From Zeugodacus cucurbitae (Eukaryota; Arthropoda; Insecta; Diptera; Tephritidae), in contig NC_071671.1 in assembly GCF_028554725.1 (NCBI RefSeq), positions 64,846,001 to 64,910,000 on the forward strand: a DNA stretch of 64,000 nucleotides, in the 5' to 3' direction. The stretch's first letter is position 1; every line of letters starts with the position of its first letter. Shown here one piece after another: positions 11,911-24,280 of this stretch. Made by a program: the position numbers and the translations under genes. The notes under the pieces are model-generated. The model worked only from the letters and a program-made list of their open reading frames with translations, had not been told where the DNA came from and did not search any database.

Positions 11911-13298
11911 ACAGGTAAGGAAGGGCTAAGTTCGGGTGTAACCGAACATTTTATACTCTCGCAATTTATTGATGTAATTTTATAAAGACAACACAATTCG
12001 ACCCATATATTCGGCATAAAGTTCAATAGAATAACGAAAATCATCATAAATAGTATATGGGGACTGAGGTAATTCCTAAACCGATTTCACTCGTTTTCAC
12101 CACCAAGATACAATGTATCGAAGACTATACGCTCACTTAATTTAATATTACTTATAATTAGGTATATGGGATCTGGGGGAGTTATGACCCGATTTTTACC
12201 ATTTCAGGTACAGAGAGAAACTGTTATAAGAAAAAAATTCAGAGGGAATGAATTACATTAAAATATCTGAGGGATTTATCTATATTTTCGGTGAAAAATT
12301 AACCTTAGGCACTGAGTTCTTCATGTTCGATATCAGGGGCCTTTGAAAGTCATGGTCCGATTTTGATGCCACAAGTGATGTCACAGCTCAAATACAGTAT
12401 TTGCGTAAAGTTTTATTCCGCTAACTTCATTGGTTCCTTATGAATACATTATAAAGTGAACGAATCAGATGGAATTAAAAATTGAGTTATATGGGAAGTA
12501 GACGTAGTTGTGAACCGATTTCGCCCATATTCGACCCGTGTCATCAGGGTGCCAAGAAAGTATTATATACCGAATTTCATTGAAATCGTTCGAATAGTTC
12601 TTGAGGTATGGTTTTTGACCCATAAGTGGGCGACGCCACGCCCATTTTCCATTTTGTAAAAAAATCTCAGTGCAGTTTCCTTCTGCCATTTCTTATGTAA
12701 AATTTGGTGTTTCTGACGTTTTTCGTTAGAGAGTTAACCCACTTTTAGTAATTTTCAACCTAACCTTTGTATGGGAGGTGGGCGTGGTTATTATCCGATT
12801 TCTTTCATTTTGGACTGTATAAGGAAATGGCTAAAAGAAACGATTGCAGAAAGTTTGGCTTATATAGCTTTATTGGTTTGCGAGTTATATGCAAAAAACC
12901 TATTTGGGGGCGGGGTCACTCCCACTTTTCCAAAAAAATTACATCCAAATATGCCTCTCCCTAATGGGATCCTATGTTCCAAATTTATGACACTGTAAAG
13001 GTTTTCGGTTTCCACCCTTTTGTGGGCGTGGCAGTGGACCGATTTTGCCCATTTTCGAAAGCAACCTCCTCAGGGTGCCAAGGAACATGTGTTCCAAGTT
13101 TCATTAAGATATCTTAATTTTTACTCAAGTTATCGCTTGCACGGACGGACGGACAGACATCCGGATTTCAAATCTACTCGTCATCCTGATCATTTATGTA
13201 TATATAACCCCATATCTAACTCTTATATTTCTTGGTGACACAAACAACCGTTATGTGAACAAAACTATTATACTCTGTGCAACAGGTTGCGAGAGTAT
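11911..13298 (-). mobile_element. Helentron/DINE-like repeat, family 1, copy A
   Basis: One of four copies of the same dispersed repeat in the window. At its left edge is the family's 3' end: AAGGAAGGGCTAAG, a GTTCGG/CCGAAC hairpin with a 6-base loop (about 11941-11958 region), then ATTTTATACTCTCGCAA. At its right edge is the complementary GTTGCGAGAGTATA (to 13298), giving subterminal inverted repeats. An ACGGACGGACGGACAG block at 13141-13156 is the inverted form of the GTCCGTCCGTC block common to INE-1/DINE-1 elements. Orientation is minus if that block marks the 5' part. Interior phrases such as GGGCGTGGC and ACCGATTTCG are shared with copies B-D. No transposase is encoded. Chance frames inside (12465-12689, 12767-12998, 13020-13238) are repeat sequence. 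The longest copy, 1388 bp. The family name is inferred from architecture. Confidence 0.8.
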
Positions 13299-15391
13299 AA
13301 AAAAAACAGAGAAAAAATGTAAGAAATTTTTCTAAAATGTTTCTTAAATTTTTTAAATATTTTTGAAGTGACGAAAATTTTATTCAGTAAATTCTGAATT
13401 CTCAAGTAAAATAAATTTCTCACATCTTTCAAACACTTTTAATTGTAATTTCACAAAATCAAAGCAAAATTCAATTTAAATTTTAAGCAAAAGACATTTT
13501 CAGTATTTTCAGACAGTCATAGACACCAATGGATGGCAATAAATTTGAAGCAAAGCACGAAACAACTTCAACAACCAACCATTAAATGCTGCGGAAAGCA
13601 CAAACTTTGCTTGATGAATTACACAAACAAGATGCACACACACAAAAAGAAACATAACAAATAAAAGTAACAACAAAAGTTGCGACACAAACAAGCCTTA
13701 CTTGCAGCACAATCAATTGGACAAACAACAAAAAGTGATGTTTGAACGCAACAAAGCAAAGTTTGCACTCCAATCGAGTTAGCGCTAATTGAGTGGAAAC
13801 AGCGGTGAGCCGAGAGAGAAAGAGAGAGTGAGAAAGAGAAAATAACTTAAAGTGAGAAGTAATTAAGCTAGCAGTGCTAGCAACATATTGTAGTTTAAAC
13901 ACAATTGTTTGAGGCATGTTGCAAGGAAATGCACTTGCAACAAAACAACTCACTAAACAAATACAACAAACACAGTTGTGTGAGAGCAACAAAAAGCCGG
14001 TTTAACTTATAGCTGCTTAGTTAGTGCTACAAGTACAAGTGTGTGCGCATTAAAAAGTTTGCACAGATTTAATTGAAACTCTAAAACAACGTGACATGCA
14101 TACTTTCAACACACAAAAAATAATAATAATATACTCAGAAACTCTTAGAGGAAATGAAGTTAACTAACACGGAATATATACTCGTATAAAACACAAGGCA
14201 GTACTTAATACAAATGCGATTGCGTAATTGCACTAACCAAAAGTTAATATAAAACTTCGAAAAGTCGCAACAGTTGTTGGAGATGTTGTATACGTACAGG
14301 CGCCTAAGCGAGAGTGGTGCTGTGACGGTGTTTATAGACTAAGCAACAACATGAAATGGAACAAAGCATATAAATTCAATTCAAGAAAGAAGCTGAGGAC
14401 TCATATTCTTTCACATTTGCGCGACAATAATACAAAACTTTTGTAAATGAATTTATTTGTGCGCCTGGATGTATGCTAAAGAAAAATAAATTGAGACATT
14501 TTCTTTCGAACAACTGCTTAGACTAAGAATGCGACGTGCTACTGTTGTTGTTATCATGACTTAGGCTACGTAGAACTGGATTTTGACTTGACTTGGTATG
14601 ATTTATATTGTGGGTGTGTATGTAGGAGTATTACTCTAATAAGTACAATTAAGTTAAAGTGCAAAGTTCTTCTCATAAAAAAAATTATAATTGTTGTTAA
14701 ATTAAAATTTTTGTATATGAAAAATATTCGGAAATGTATATGTGAATGTTGAATGAATTCTGTTAGCGTCATAATCAAATATTCGTTCATGAACCTCGAT
14801 GACGTAGGCAATACTTATTGTGTTAAAGTTATTATTGGATTATGGAAGTTGGAATTCTAAACATTGAAAGGAAGCAAAAACGAGAGTAATGAAATTAATT
14901 AATTAGATGCAAGATTTTATGTTAGCTTTTACTATTCTAAAATTGTATAAGGTCTAATCATAAAAGTTATTGAATATTTTTCCAATAGATGCCTTTAGAA
15001 ATATGGCTTTAGAAAGATAAGACTTCGTTCTAAGAAAATGTCTCAGTTAGTTTGGGGATCGGTTAGCTTAGCATTATTAGAGCACGCGCTAAAGATATAC
15101 ACCAGTAAAGAGAAAAAACACCAGATTTTACAGTTTTTCCTCGATAAAGGCAAAAAGCGATCCCAACGGCTGAAATTTTGAATATTTGTTGCTGTCAATG
15201 TTAACGTAATGTTGGCTTTGTTAATTCCGTTTCGGTAACTTTGATGTCAGAGGAGGCCGAGGCATGGGTGCTACACGAGTTAATGCAAATTTCTCGTGGA
15301 CTGAATTTTCGTTTGCGAATCGACTCCGAATCGCAACAAGATCATTCCATTTCTGAATCGGATCGTAACATTGGTTCACTAAAGAAAACGT
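13299..15391. other. no recognisable gene
   Basis: CAACAA-rich noncoding DNA at 13560-13990, which on the minus strand gives a 136-codon frame rich in Cys, Leu and Phe with no domain. A GAGAGAAAGAGAGAGTGAG patch lies at 13815-13835. The stretch 15030-15390 just upstream of a mariner remnant holds a minus-strand 71-codon frame that I cannot assign. Confidence 0.5.
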
Positions 15392-15900
15392 TGTGATTAA
15401 TTGATTTTGAGCCGGCGCAAAAGGCGTCCAAGCCATGTTCGGCAGGTCACGAAGGATACACTAAGTGTTTGGTGGGATGGACAGGGAATTATCTACTATG
15501 AACTGGTCCATTACCACCAAACTTCTAATTGGGACTTATACTATTTAAAATTGGACCATCTGAAGGCATCAATTGCCCAGAACCGGCTAGATTTGTTTAA
15601 TAGGAGAAAAATTGTGTTCCATCAGGATAATATCAGGTCACATACTTCGATAGAGACTAGTCAGAAGCTCCTGGAACTTTGGTTGGAAGCATCTTTTTAT
15701 AGTGCGAATCTGGCACCAAGTGATCACTATCTATTCCTATGTATAATTTTGTTGTTGAAAATTTTACCTCAACGCTTTGAAAATCCACTGTCCCAGTCTT
15801 CTATCAATAGGGACGAGGGTTTCTATCAGAGTGGCATTATGTAATTAACTTCGAAATGAAAGCAAGTTATAGAACAAAACGGTGTCTATTTGACCAAAAA
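15392..15900 (+). pseudogene. mariner transposase C-terminal half, broken
   Basis: The frame from 15401 includes TLSVWWDGQGIIYYEL, LYYLKLDHLKASIAQNRLDL and NRRKIVFHQDNIRSHTS, then LAPSDHYLF. These match the mariner core VWWD.KGIIYYELL ... VFHQDNARPHTS ... HPPYSPDLAPSDYHLF. The second and third catalytic Asp are present, but only 31 residues separate them where 34 are usual. The HPPYSPD block has become SFYSAN, so three residues are lost. The frame stops at 15842-15844. Out of phase to about 15890 the mariner tail continues (Q.VIEQNGVYLT). The N-terminal DNA-binding half was not recognised upstream and no terminal repeats were found. This is an old relic, of a different mariner lineage from the one at 9827. 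Confidence 0.88.
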
Positions 15901-18900
15901 TCTTCAATTTACTGCAAAATTATTAGACTTCCTTTCATTAGACCTATTATTAAAATTACTTTTTTTTTCAGATATTAAAAATAATTTAAGTTTTCTTTCT
16001 TATTCAAAAATAATTTTCTCAAAGAAATAAAATTGATTGCTACTTTAATGAATTCATTTAAATTCATAACCGAAATTATCAGCAATAAATATTTTATGCC
16101 TACAATAAATAGATGCGTGAATTACTACGCAATTTCTAATATCAATTTTACCTGTCTCACACCAAGAGTCGAATTCACTTTGGTTTCATATCCAACCACG
16201 ATCTAAGCATGAACTAAACCTTTTTTCCTACCTCTCGCTCTCTCTATCACTCATACAACTGCTCTCCAACACCACGCTGGCTGGTTGCCTTGACGCCAGG
16301 CACAATTCACCGGCAATAAAACAGCGCCCATTTTAAATGCTTTCGATAAATTCTGGTTGTAAATAGCGCAAAAGGCAAAATTTATGAGAACTATTAGGTG
16401 CTTGAGTCAGCGGCTGTGTCGCAATGTTGCCGGAGGGCGTAGCGCATCATTTCTGCCGGCAATCATTTCTAAAATGATTTTTGCGCAGCCTCGCCACGGT
16501 TAGTGCGTGCCAAAAGCGAGCGAGCTAACAACAAGCGCGGATGCCAAACGAACGGCTTATAAGTACAGTGGCGGCAGAAGGGGATACAGTTACCCTTTCA
16601 AATTGCACAACGCCGGCAGTGCAGTCAAAGGCCGAAGTGGCAATAAATGTAAGAAAGCCATTAAAAGCTGGGAAATTTATAGGCCGCGTATAGCTTAAGC
16701 TGCCGCAACACGCTTTGTTTGTGTAGCGAGAAGATTCTTCGATTTCAATGGTCGAGAGATATTTTGTAGATACTTTTATGTTTGCTTTTATAACGCATGT
16801 TCACGACTTCTTCGTTGGTTGCTTTGTTTGTTGCTTTCGTTCCATGTATTATTTGATTGAAGTCGCTGTTACTGTTGTTGCTATTGTTTTTGTGTTTAGT
16901 CGCCACTGCTGTCGCTGGCCGTCATCTTCAGCAACTTTTCGCCATCTATCTTATCTCCCTAAAAGCCAACTAACCAAAACAGTGTTGAGTGCTTTTCGCT
17001 TGGCGCTGGCCAAATTGCCAAAGTCTTGGCGCGTCACTGCCAATTCCAATGAAGTTGGGCGACCAACAAGAAGAAGAAAGATGAAATAAAATCTACTAAA
17101 ATGCACAATTTGTTGTTGTTGGGGGGTGGCGCAGCATACAACGTGCGCGTCATTAATGTTTTAGCCGACATTGTTTTCCCAATAAAACATTAACTGTCGG
17201 AACATAAAAATTGCATTAAAAGTAAAGGAAAAGTAGCAATTCACAAACAGCATCATTAAACGGCGGCTACGGCCCAGGAAGGGCGACTGGATATTACCGA
17301 AAGGGGTAATCGTTCACATGCGTCCAGGTCCGTGGTAAAAATGAGCTTTTACCAGCGGCCGTCATTATGCGGTTGCTGCTACAATTCACGCCTCGCCATA
17401 AAGGCACCATGCTGGTAAGGCTCGTGGCAAATTTTCACCACTTGTGGAGACGACGCTCCGCCACCCGGCAGTTCGTCTCTTTGCGCTGTGTGAATTCTTA
17501 TTTAGTGCCTTTGCCTTTTAAGGCGTTTTTAAAGTGCCAACTTTTCGCAATATACATATATGCCGAGTATTGCGGAGCTGAAGCAAAGAGCTTGTAGCGT
17601 ACGCACAGTGGTTCGTTAGCATATTTTGAGTGAGCATAAATGTTTGAACAAACTTTTTAATTTTCTATTTCATATTGCTATCGAAGACGATACGAAATGT
17701 CTTTGATCGCATACTTTCTATTCATTTTCAGTGATAAATATTCGTCTACAGATTTCTGTACTGCAAATATATCAATGTCGAAAGTCGAAGTTCGAAGTTT
17801 GGGAGAATAAAATTATCCGCAGAAAGATGTTCTTCTAAGGTGAGAAATTTATATGAGAAACAACATGATAAGGAACAAACATATGCTTGCTCTCAGGCTG
17901 GAGTTTTTCTCATTAAACATAAAAATACTATTTTTATATTTTTTCGAAGATTCCACTTAGACTCCTTTGTCATACCAGTTTGACAGTAAATTGTTATAAA
18001 CCATTGATAGTCGAGAGAAAAGGTGGAAAATACTCATATTTTTACTCCTTAGGTAACTCATAAAATATTTTTCATATTAGAATACATATTAAAATTAACA
18101 TAAGCTCAATTTCGAAATTCTAAGGCAAATATTTACATTTTCGAAGTTAACTTCGAAGAATTTTTTTTTTTTTTGAATTTTTAGCTATGACTCAATCTCT
18201 CGAATAAAACTGGTGTTGTGTAATGTCCAGTGTCCTGATGTATGTTACATTCTCTCACTTCAATATTAATTAATTTTGTCCCACTGTACCCCCACGAACT
18301 TTCATTGACATCAACACTTTATATCGCCTTCATGCATTTAAGTGCATATCTTAAGCATTTTATAAGCGCTTAGTTTGCCACTTTCCCTATGGTTGACCGC
18401 CTACTATGCTGCCACACTTAGCCTTCCTTTAGCCAGCTTCACATTGCTGTGGGGGAGCTAACCCTCCTTGACTAGAACCAGGCTTTATTTGAATTTACGC
18501 TTTTTTCACACTTAACTTCCATTTTTCATTTCACTTTTTGTTGTTGTTTTTGTTACGTTCCTCGCTGTTTATTTGTTTGTTGGAAAAATTTTCGCTCTAA
18601 TTCCTTTTTAGTTGGCACACTTAAAAACTTTCTTCTTTGGCTCGCTTTTATGCGGCACAGTGAAAGCGAAAGTTGTGGCATTAATAAGCTCAAGCACAAA
18701 TAAACACATTTACATAGTTACCTTACAGATAAAGTGTTAGTTTGCTGGTTTTTTCAAGCTTTAACATGTTTATGTGGTAGTTAGGTGTGTAATACGCTTT
18801 TTGGCATGTAATATTGAAACGGTAGTGTGGGAGGATGCTATAATGCTGCGATTCTTGTTTTTTGGGGCACACTTATGCTTTTGGAAACTAAGCGTAATAA

Positions 18901-19735
18901 TTTCATTAACATAATGTTTTACTGTTTTAATTTTGTTAAAAGTTTTTCGGGTATGGTAGAGATTGTATAGCAGAGTAGGTTATCTAAAGTAGAAATAAGC
19001 TCCGCACAATCTAAAATATAGCAGCAAAAATTAATATTATTAAATATTTTATGCATTATTGAAATTTTCAGAATCATGAATTTCAAACTGTAGCTGAATG
19101 AATTTTACATTTGCTCACTATAGATAAATTTAACCTTTCGCATAAAAGTTCTTTGATTACGACCAGAAAAGTTAGTTTAGATTTAATCCCTACTTTTTGT
19201 TCGCATTTGTCAAAGCTAATAAAAAAAATTAATAGTTATATTAAATTCTTTACAAGGAAATAAAGATAACTCATTCTTTATAGCATGCTTTTAGGCGCGT
19301 AGTTAATTTCAATACTACACTGAAAATAACGAGCCTGTGGTTACTCCATGAAATGGCGCTAAACCAAAGTGATTTTGGAGGAATGAAATGATCGCAGCGT
19401 AATTTTCAACCTTTGATCTGCCATCGGCTTTTCCAAGACGTTGAGTATCCAGCAATAAAGAAGAAAGTGTTATCCGATCTAGCTGGGAAATATTTGGAAA
19501 CTTAAAAAATCTTTAAAAACCCTTATTCAGGGTTCTAGACTTGACTAAACTCATTACTTGATAACTGTTATTGTGGTCTCTTACATGTGTACTTCATTTT
19601 GCTGATGGCTAGATCCATAGTTATAATTGCATCGAATTAATGTTTCTCAGACTTGCCTAGCTGCCAACTCAATCAGTCAAATATGGCACATTAATATACC
19701 ACGACTTCATTGCATTCTTTATGCAGTTTAATTAT
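15901..19735. other. no recognisable gene; includes a GC-richer patch
   Basis: The part at 16430-17620 is less AT-rich than its surroundings and carries several 60-113-codon frames (16507-16698, 16748-17089, 17367-17597). None has a recognisable domain, signal peptide logic or consistent splice sites. It could be conserved regulatory DNA or an unrecognised exon cluster. The rest (17620-19735) is ordinary AT-rich DNA. Confidence 0.45.
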
Positions 19736-20560
19736 AACAAGTAAGGAAAGGCTAAGTTCGGGTGCAACCGAACATTTTATACTCTCTCAATTTATTTAGA
19801 GATTTGCCTATATTTTCGGTGAAAAATTACCCTTAGGCACTGAGTTCTTCATGTTTGATATCAGGGGCCTTGAAAAGTCAAGGTCTGATTTTGACAATTT
19901 TCCCACAAGTGATGTCACAACTCAAATACAGTATTTGTGTAAAGTTTTATTTCGCTATCTTTATCGGTTCCTTATGTATACATTATAAAGTGAACGAATC
20001 AGAAGGATTCAAAATTGAGTTATATGGGAAGTTGTCGTGGTTGTGAACTGATCTCATCCATATTCCACCAGTGTCATATTTTGTAAAAAATCTAAGTGCA
20101 GCTTCCTTCTGTCATTTCTTGTGTAAAATTTGGTGTTTCTGACGTTTCTCGTTAGTGAGTTAACGCACTTTTAGTAATTTTCAACCTAACCTTTGTATGG
20201 GAGGTGGGCGTTGTTATTAACTGATTTCTTTCATTTTTGAACTATATAAGGAAACGGCTAAAAGAAACGACTGCAGAAAGTTTGGTTTATATAGATTTAT
20301 TGGTTTGCAAGATATATACAAAAAACCTATTTGAGGGCGGGGTCACGCTCACTTTTCCAAAAAAATTACATTCAAATGTGCCCCACCCTAATGCAGTCCT
20401 ATGTTCCAAATTTTATTTTCATAACTTTATTTATGGCTTAGTTATAGCTCTTTATGTGTTTTTGGTTATCGCCATTTTGTGGGCGTGGCAGTGGTCCGAT
20501 TCCGCCCATCTTCGAACAAAACTATAATACTCTCTTAGCAACTTTTGTTGCGAGAGTATA
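19736..20560 (-). mobile_element. Helentron/DINE-like repeat, family 1, copy B (deleted)
   Basis: Same ends as copy A. The left edge has AACAAGTAAGGAAAGGCTAA with a perfect GTTCGG/CCGAAC hairpin. The right edge has TACTCTCTTAGCAAC, a short loop, then GTTGCGAGAGTATA ending at 20560, which is itself a hairpin. Compared with copies A and D it lacks several hundred bases, including the run of GTCCGTCC units. Interior phrases GGGAGGTGGGCGT and GTGGGCGTGGCAGTGG match copies A and D. No coding capacity. Confidence 0.8.
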
Positions 20561-23500
20561 AAAATCCAAACGCATCTGACTAACTGATGGCGCTCTAATA
20601 TTTTTTAGCAACTTAGAAGAGTTTTGCTCTTTTTAGATTGAAATTGAATTATAAATTCTTGTTACATACCACAAGGAGCTGCTCCATCCTCGCGTTAAGC
20701 GCAAAAGGACAGCTTTTCCCGCCTTCTACTTTGTGCCAATTCATTTTCAATTACTTTATTGCACTCTCTGATTAAAATAAAATATATGAATTAGCATTAA
20801 AACAATAAGTCCATTTGCGCTCTGCCAATATAATTTAGAGCACTCCAACATACAACAACAAATGTATAATTGTGTGGTCGTTCGAGCATTAAGATCGCAT
20901 TGAGCACTCATTGTAATTGCATTTACTACTAAACCTCAGTGCGATAAAAGCTTGAGGACGATGAGCGGGAATTTCAGCAAATAAATTGTGCATTCAATAA
21001 ATTCATCAGCGACGAACTAGTGCGAGCATTAACAATAACAAAAGCAAACGAGACTGACATTCAGTAGTGCAAAACAAGGAAAAAACTAAAAACAAAAGCA
21101 GAAATAAAAAAAAAATAAAAATATAAATAATAAAAAATTATATCAATAAACAGCGCTGCAGATAAATGCAAGCGATAAGTTCGTTATAAACGGAAGGAAA
21201 TAGATGGATAAAATAACAACAGCAGCGCGTACACAATGGGAAATAATGAAAATAATAATGAAGAATGGTGTTATGATTGCAGACGCTGTGATGAATGTGT
21301 GAGCTAACGAAGGCGAGAGGAAGAGTGAGTAGCAAGTTTGACACTTTAGCGAGCGAACGAAGCACCGTTGTTACAGCTGCACATGTCACAGTACAATGAC
21401 GCAATACGCTCCATAATAATAGAGTTGAGCTGCGCAAATCAAACAACAGTGAACCCAACAGATAAATCCAATTCTTAGCTAAGCAATGTGTTCATAAATA
21501 TATATTATTTATACATATGAATCCAAATATAAATGAAAAGCACAGGTGTGCACAAATTGTCGAAGAATAAATAATAAATACGAAGTGAATGTGAATATGA
21601 AAAGAAGTTGCAACAATTTGTAGCAGCATTGTTGTGGAAAATTTTTTGTCGAAGCGCACAAATGATTCCACAGACAGGTGAATGTATATTTATATATCAA
21701 ATCACAGTTGGCAAACTAGCTGTATTGCCCCCGCCTCCTACACTCCAACTGTAGCTAGTAGCAGTACAAGTGAAGACGCCAAGTGTTAACTGCTGCCAAG
21801 CGCGGCGCCTGGCTCATTGACAAGCCATCAGCGACACACCAGGTGTGTGGCGGTGGAAGCGCTTGCTTGCTGCATCGCACAGAGATTTTTCAATTTCCAT
21901 TTTGTACACTTCATCACCTCGTTTAAATGATAATGAATATTGTGCGCTTGTTGCTTTTAATATTTTCAGCGCAAATTTATTTAAACTCTTCTCACTCAAG
22001 GCATTCAAGTTGTCTGCGCTGCGAGTACTCAATATATTTCCGCCATTTTTTTTTGCCTGCCACAGCTATTGCTATTGATTTGTATTGTGGTAGCGAAGCA
22101 ACTGCGCGTTTTTTTGCTTTCCTTTTACCACTTTTTTTGTTGTGTTTCTTTTTTTTATATCACTTGCGCTTTACTCTTCGTTTACGGTTTGTTGTCTATC
22201 AATGAGGTTCTGCTTTTGTTGACTTGCCTTTAGGCTGTATTGCGCTTCAACGGAAACCAACAGGAATTGTACCGTTATTGTGCTTGGTTTATTTACTTTT
22301 TTCTCTGTTCGCTATTTAACCCCTATTTCTTGTGTTATCAAGCAGATGCCAAGTGAAAAAGTGAAATGTTAAATGGTAAACGCTGAAAGGTGAACAAACA
22401 ACTGGGATTTTATAAAGAATGACTTTTTATATGTAATGAACCTGAGATGAATATTTCTATTTTTTACGTTTCAAATTAAATAATGTTTCTTTATAGGTTT
22501 CCGATGTTACTTCTTGGAAATATAAACGTTACAAAGCTTACACGTGTAGGAAGCCTGGAAGTAGGCAATAAGTTATGGTCATCCAGTTGAAGTGTTCAGT
22601 TTTTTTCCTTAAAATGTTTATGAACTTGTTGCTTACCTGTAAAGAGAAGAGATTAATATTATAAAATTTAATAAAAAAGTTTCTAAAAATATTTATATAC
22701 AATTATTATTAGTAATAAAATAGTCTAGATGAGCGAAGTACTTTTAGTTCATGAACGATTATAACCTTCATTTAAGTCGTAGTTTTGTTGATGAGTTCCA
22801 AAGTGATAAAAGATTGAAAGTGAATGTTGTTAAAGTACAACTTACTAATTACCGAGTTCAAAGTAGTTAACTTGCTGGGAATATACAATTTTCGCCTAAA
22901 ACTGTACTTCGTCAATTCGATAATCGAAATTTAAATCTGATCAGTTAAAAACTCTACTAACACAAGTTCAAATGTGATATTAGTGAAGCTTTATTTTAAA
23001 GTACATCCACAAGTATTGTTAATAATACATAATTTTCCCTTAAATCCCATTTCATTATAATCGACGCCAAAAAGTATGCTAAAACAATTGCTTATCGCTT
23101 TACAAAATCTGTAAAGTTTAAGAACTTCGATAATTCTGCTAAATATGAGTTCTTCGAAGTCATTCTGAAGTATCGCAAGCAATCTCCATGGAATACATTA
23201 GCACAGCATATACTAACTACGCAGTACCCTTTAAAATACGCGTAGCCACTTTTAGCCAGCTTAACTGTTCGATTTAATACATTTATTTACATATTCCGCA
23301 AGCGTAGAACATTTAAATTCAGATTGAAAGGGTTGCAATTACAATTGAAAATTTTTCGTTGAACGCATTAACCCCAGACCCCAGTGTATGCAGAGTGAGA
23401 GTAAGATTTTAAAAAGAAAATGACGAGCAGCTTGAAGTTTGCAGAGAAAAAGGATGTTTGCGTGTGGCGACAGCAACTTTTTCCATTAAACTTTTTGGCA

Positions 23501-24202
23501 GCGCTTAGAATGGCTGCTAGTCAAGCGGAAGGTTGCCGTAAGGAGTGGTAAAAGTAGCAAATACAAATAAACCAACAAAGTTTGAAGGAAACAAGAAAGG
23601 AAGCCGCATGGCAAGTGCAAACATTGGAGCGTTATCAAAAATCAGAATATACGCACACATGTGGTGCTTGGAAAATGGAAAACCGAAAATCTGTAACTTT
23701 TACAAAGTACAATAACAAACTGATGTGAGCACGCATAAACGCACAGATATGATAATAACATACTATATACATACACATAAGTACTAAAAATAAATAAATA
23801 TATATACAATTGTATATACAGTATATTAGAGAACTCAGAATAGGCGCTGAAGTGCCCCACTTGCCACACGAAGCAACTTTTCCGCTACCTTTTCAGCGCA
23901 CACTAACAACAATTACCGTAATAACAATCACCGTTACAGCCACGTCTATGACAAAATGTTTCTTCATTTCAAGCATTTCTTTTATGAAAGCGTGGCGGCA
24001 GATAAAACTTAATTTCGGGAAATGCGAATCGATAAATTTCGGCCACAAATAAACCGCATTGAATGAGCAAAGTTGCCATTCCCAGCTTTTATTTATCTTT
24101 TTTTTTATTTTTGTATTATCTGTGCTCTTTCATTTCCTTTCATGCTTTCACTACCGCTGTCTGTCATAAAATTTTACGACTGTACGACTGTGAGGACAGT
24201 CA
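20561..24202. other. no recognisable gene
   Basis: AT-rich noncoding DNA. At 21064 an initiator-like TTCAGTAGTGC is followed by a long A-rich stretch (21075-21140), which resembles some fly transcription starts but has no other support. Minus-strand frames at 21138-21458 and 21814-22032 have no domain. Nothing else is seen. Confidence 0.5.
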
Positions 24203-24280
24203 GAAGTCCGCAAAGTGGACATCCAAGACACAGCAGTCGATCACTGAGTGTCGACTTTTGTTGGCGCGACTGCGGACTTC
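24203..24280. repeat. nested inverted repeat (hairpin-forming)
   Basis: Outer arms GAAGTCCGCA (24203-24212) and TGCGGACTTC (24271-24280) are perfect complements. Inside them AGTCGA (24235-24240) pairs with TCGACT (24251-24256), and the centre CACTGAGTG is itself a 4-bp stem around one G. The three levels are read directly. The spacing between outer and inner stems is unequal (22 and 14 bases), so a bulged hairpin is expected. Function unknown. Confidence 0.5.

Noticed and set aside
12465..13238. Frames repeated at several places with similar peptides (also 20237-20527, 32458-32754, 37038-37223)
   Set aside because: Peptide similarity is due to the shared noncoding Helentron-like repeat, not a protein family.
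13582..13992. 136-codon minus-strand frame rich in Cys, Leu and Phe
   Set aside because: Arises from CAACAA- and ACAAAC-rich sequence on the plus strand; no domain.
16507..17089. Two plus-strand frames in a GC-richer patch
   Set aside because: Neither resembles a known protein and they do not link by plausible splice sites; kept only as a note on composition.
21060..21140. TTCAGTAGTGC plus A-rich leader as a transcription start
   Set aside because: An initiator match alone is too common to call; no TATA, downstream element or exon was found.
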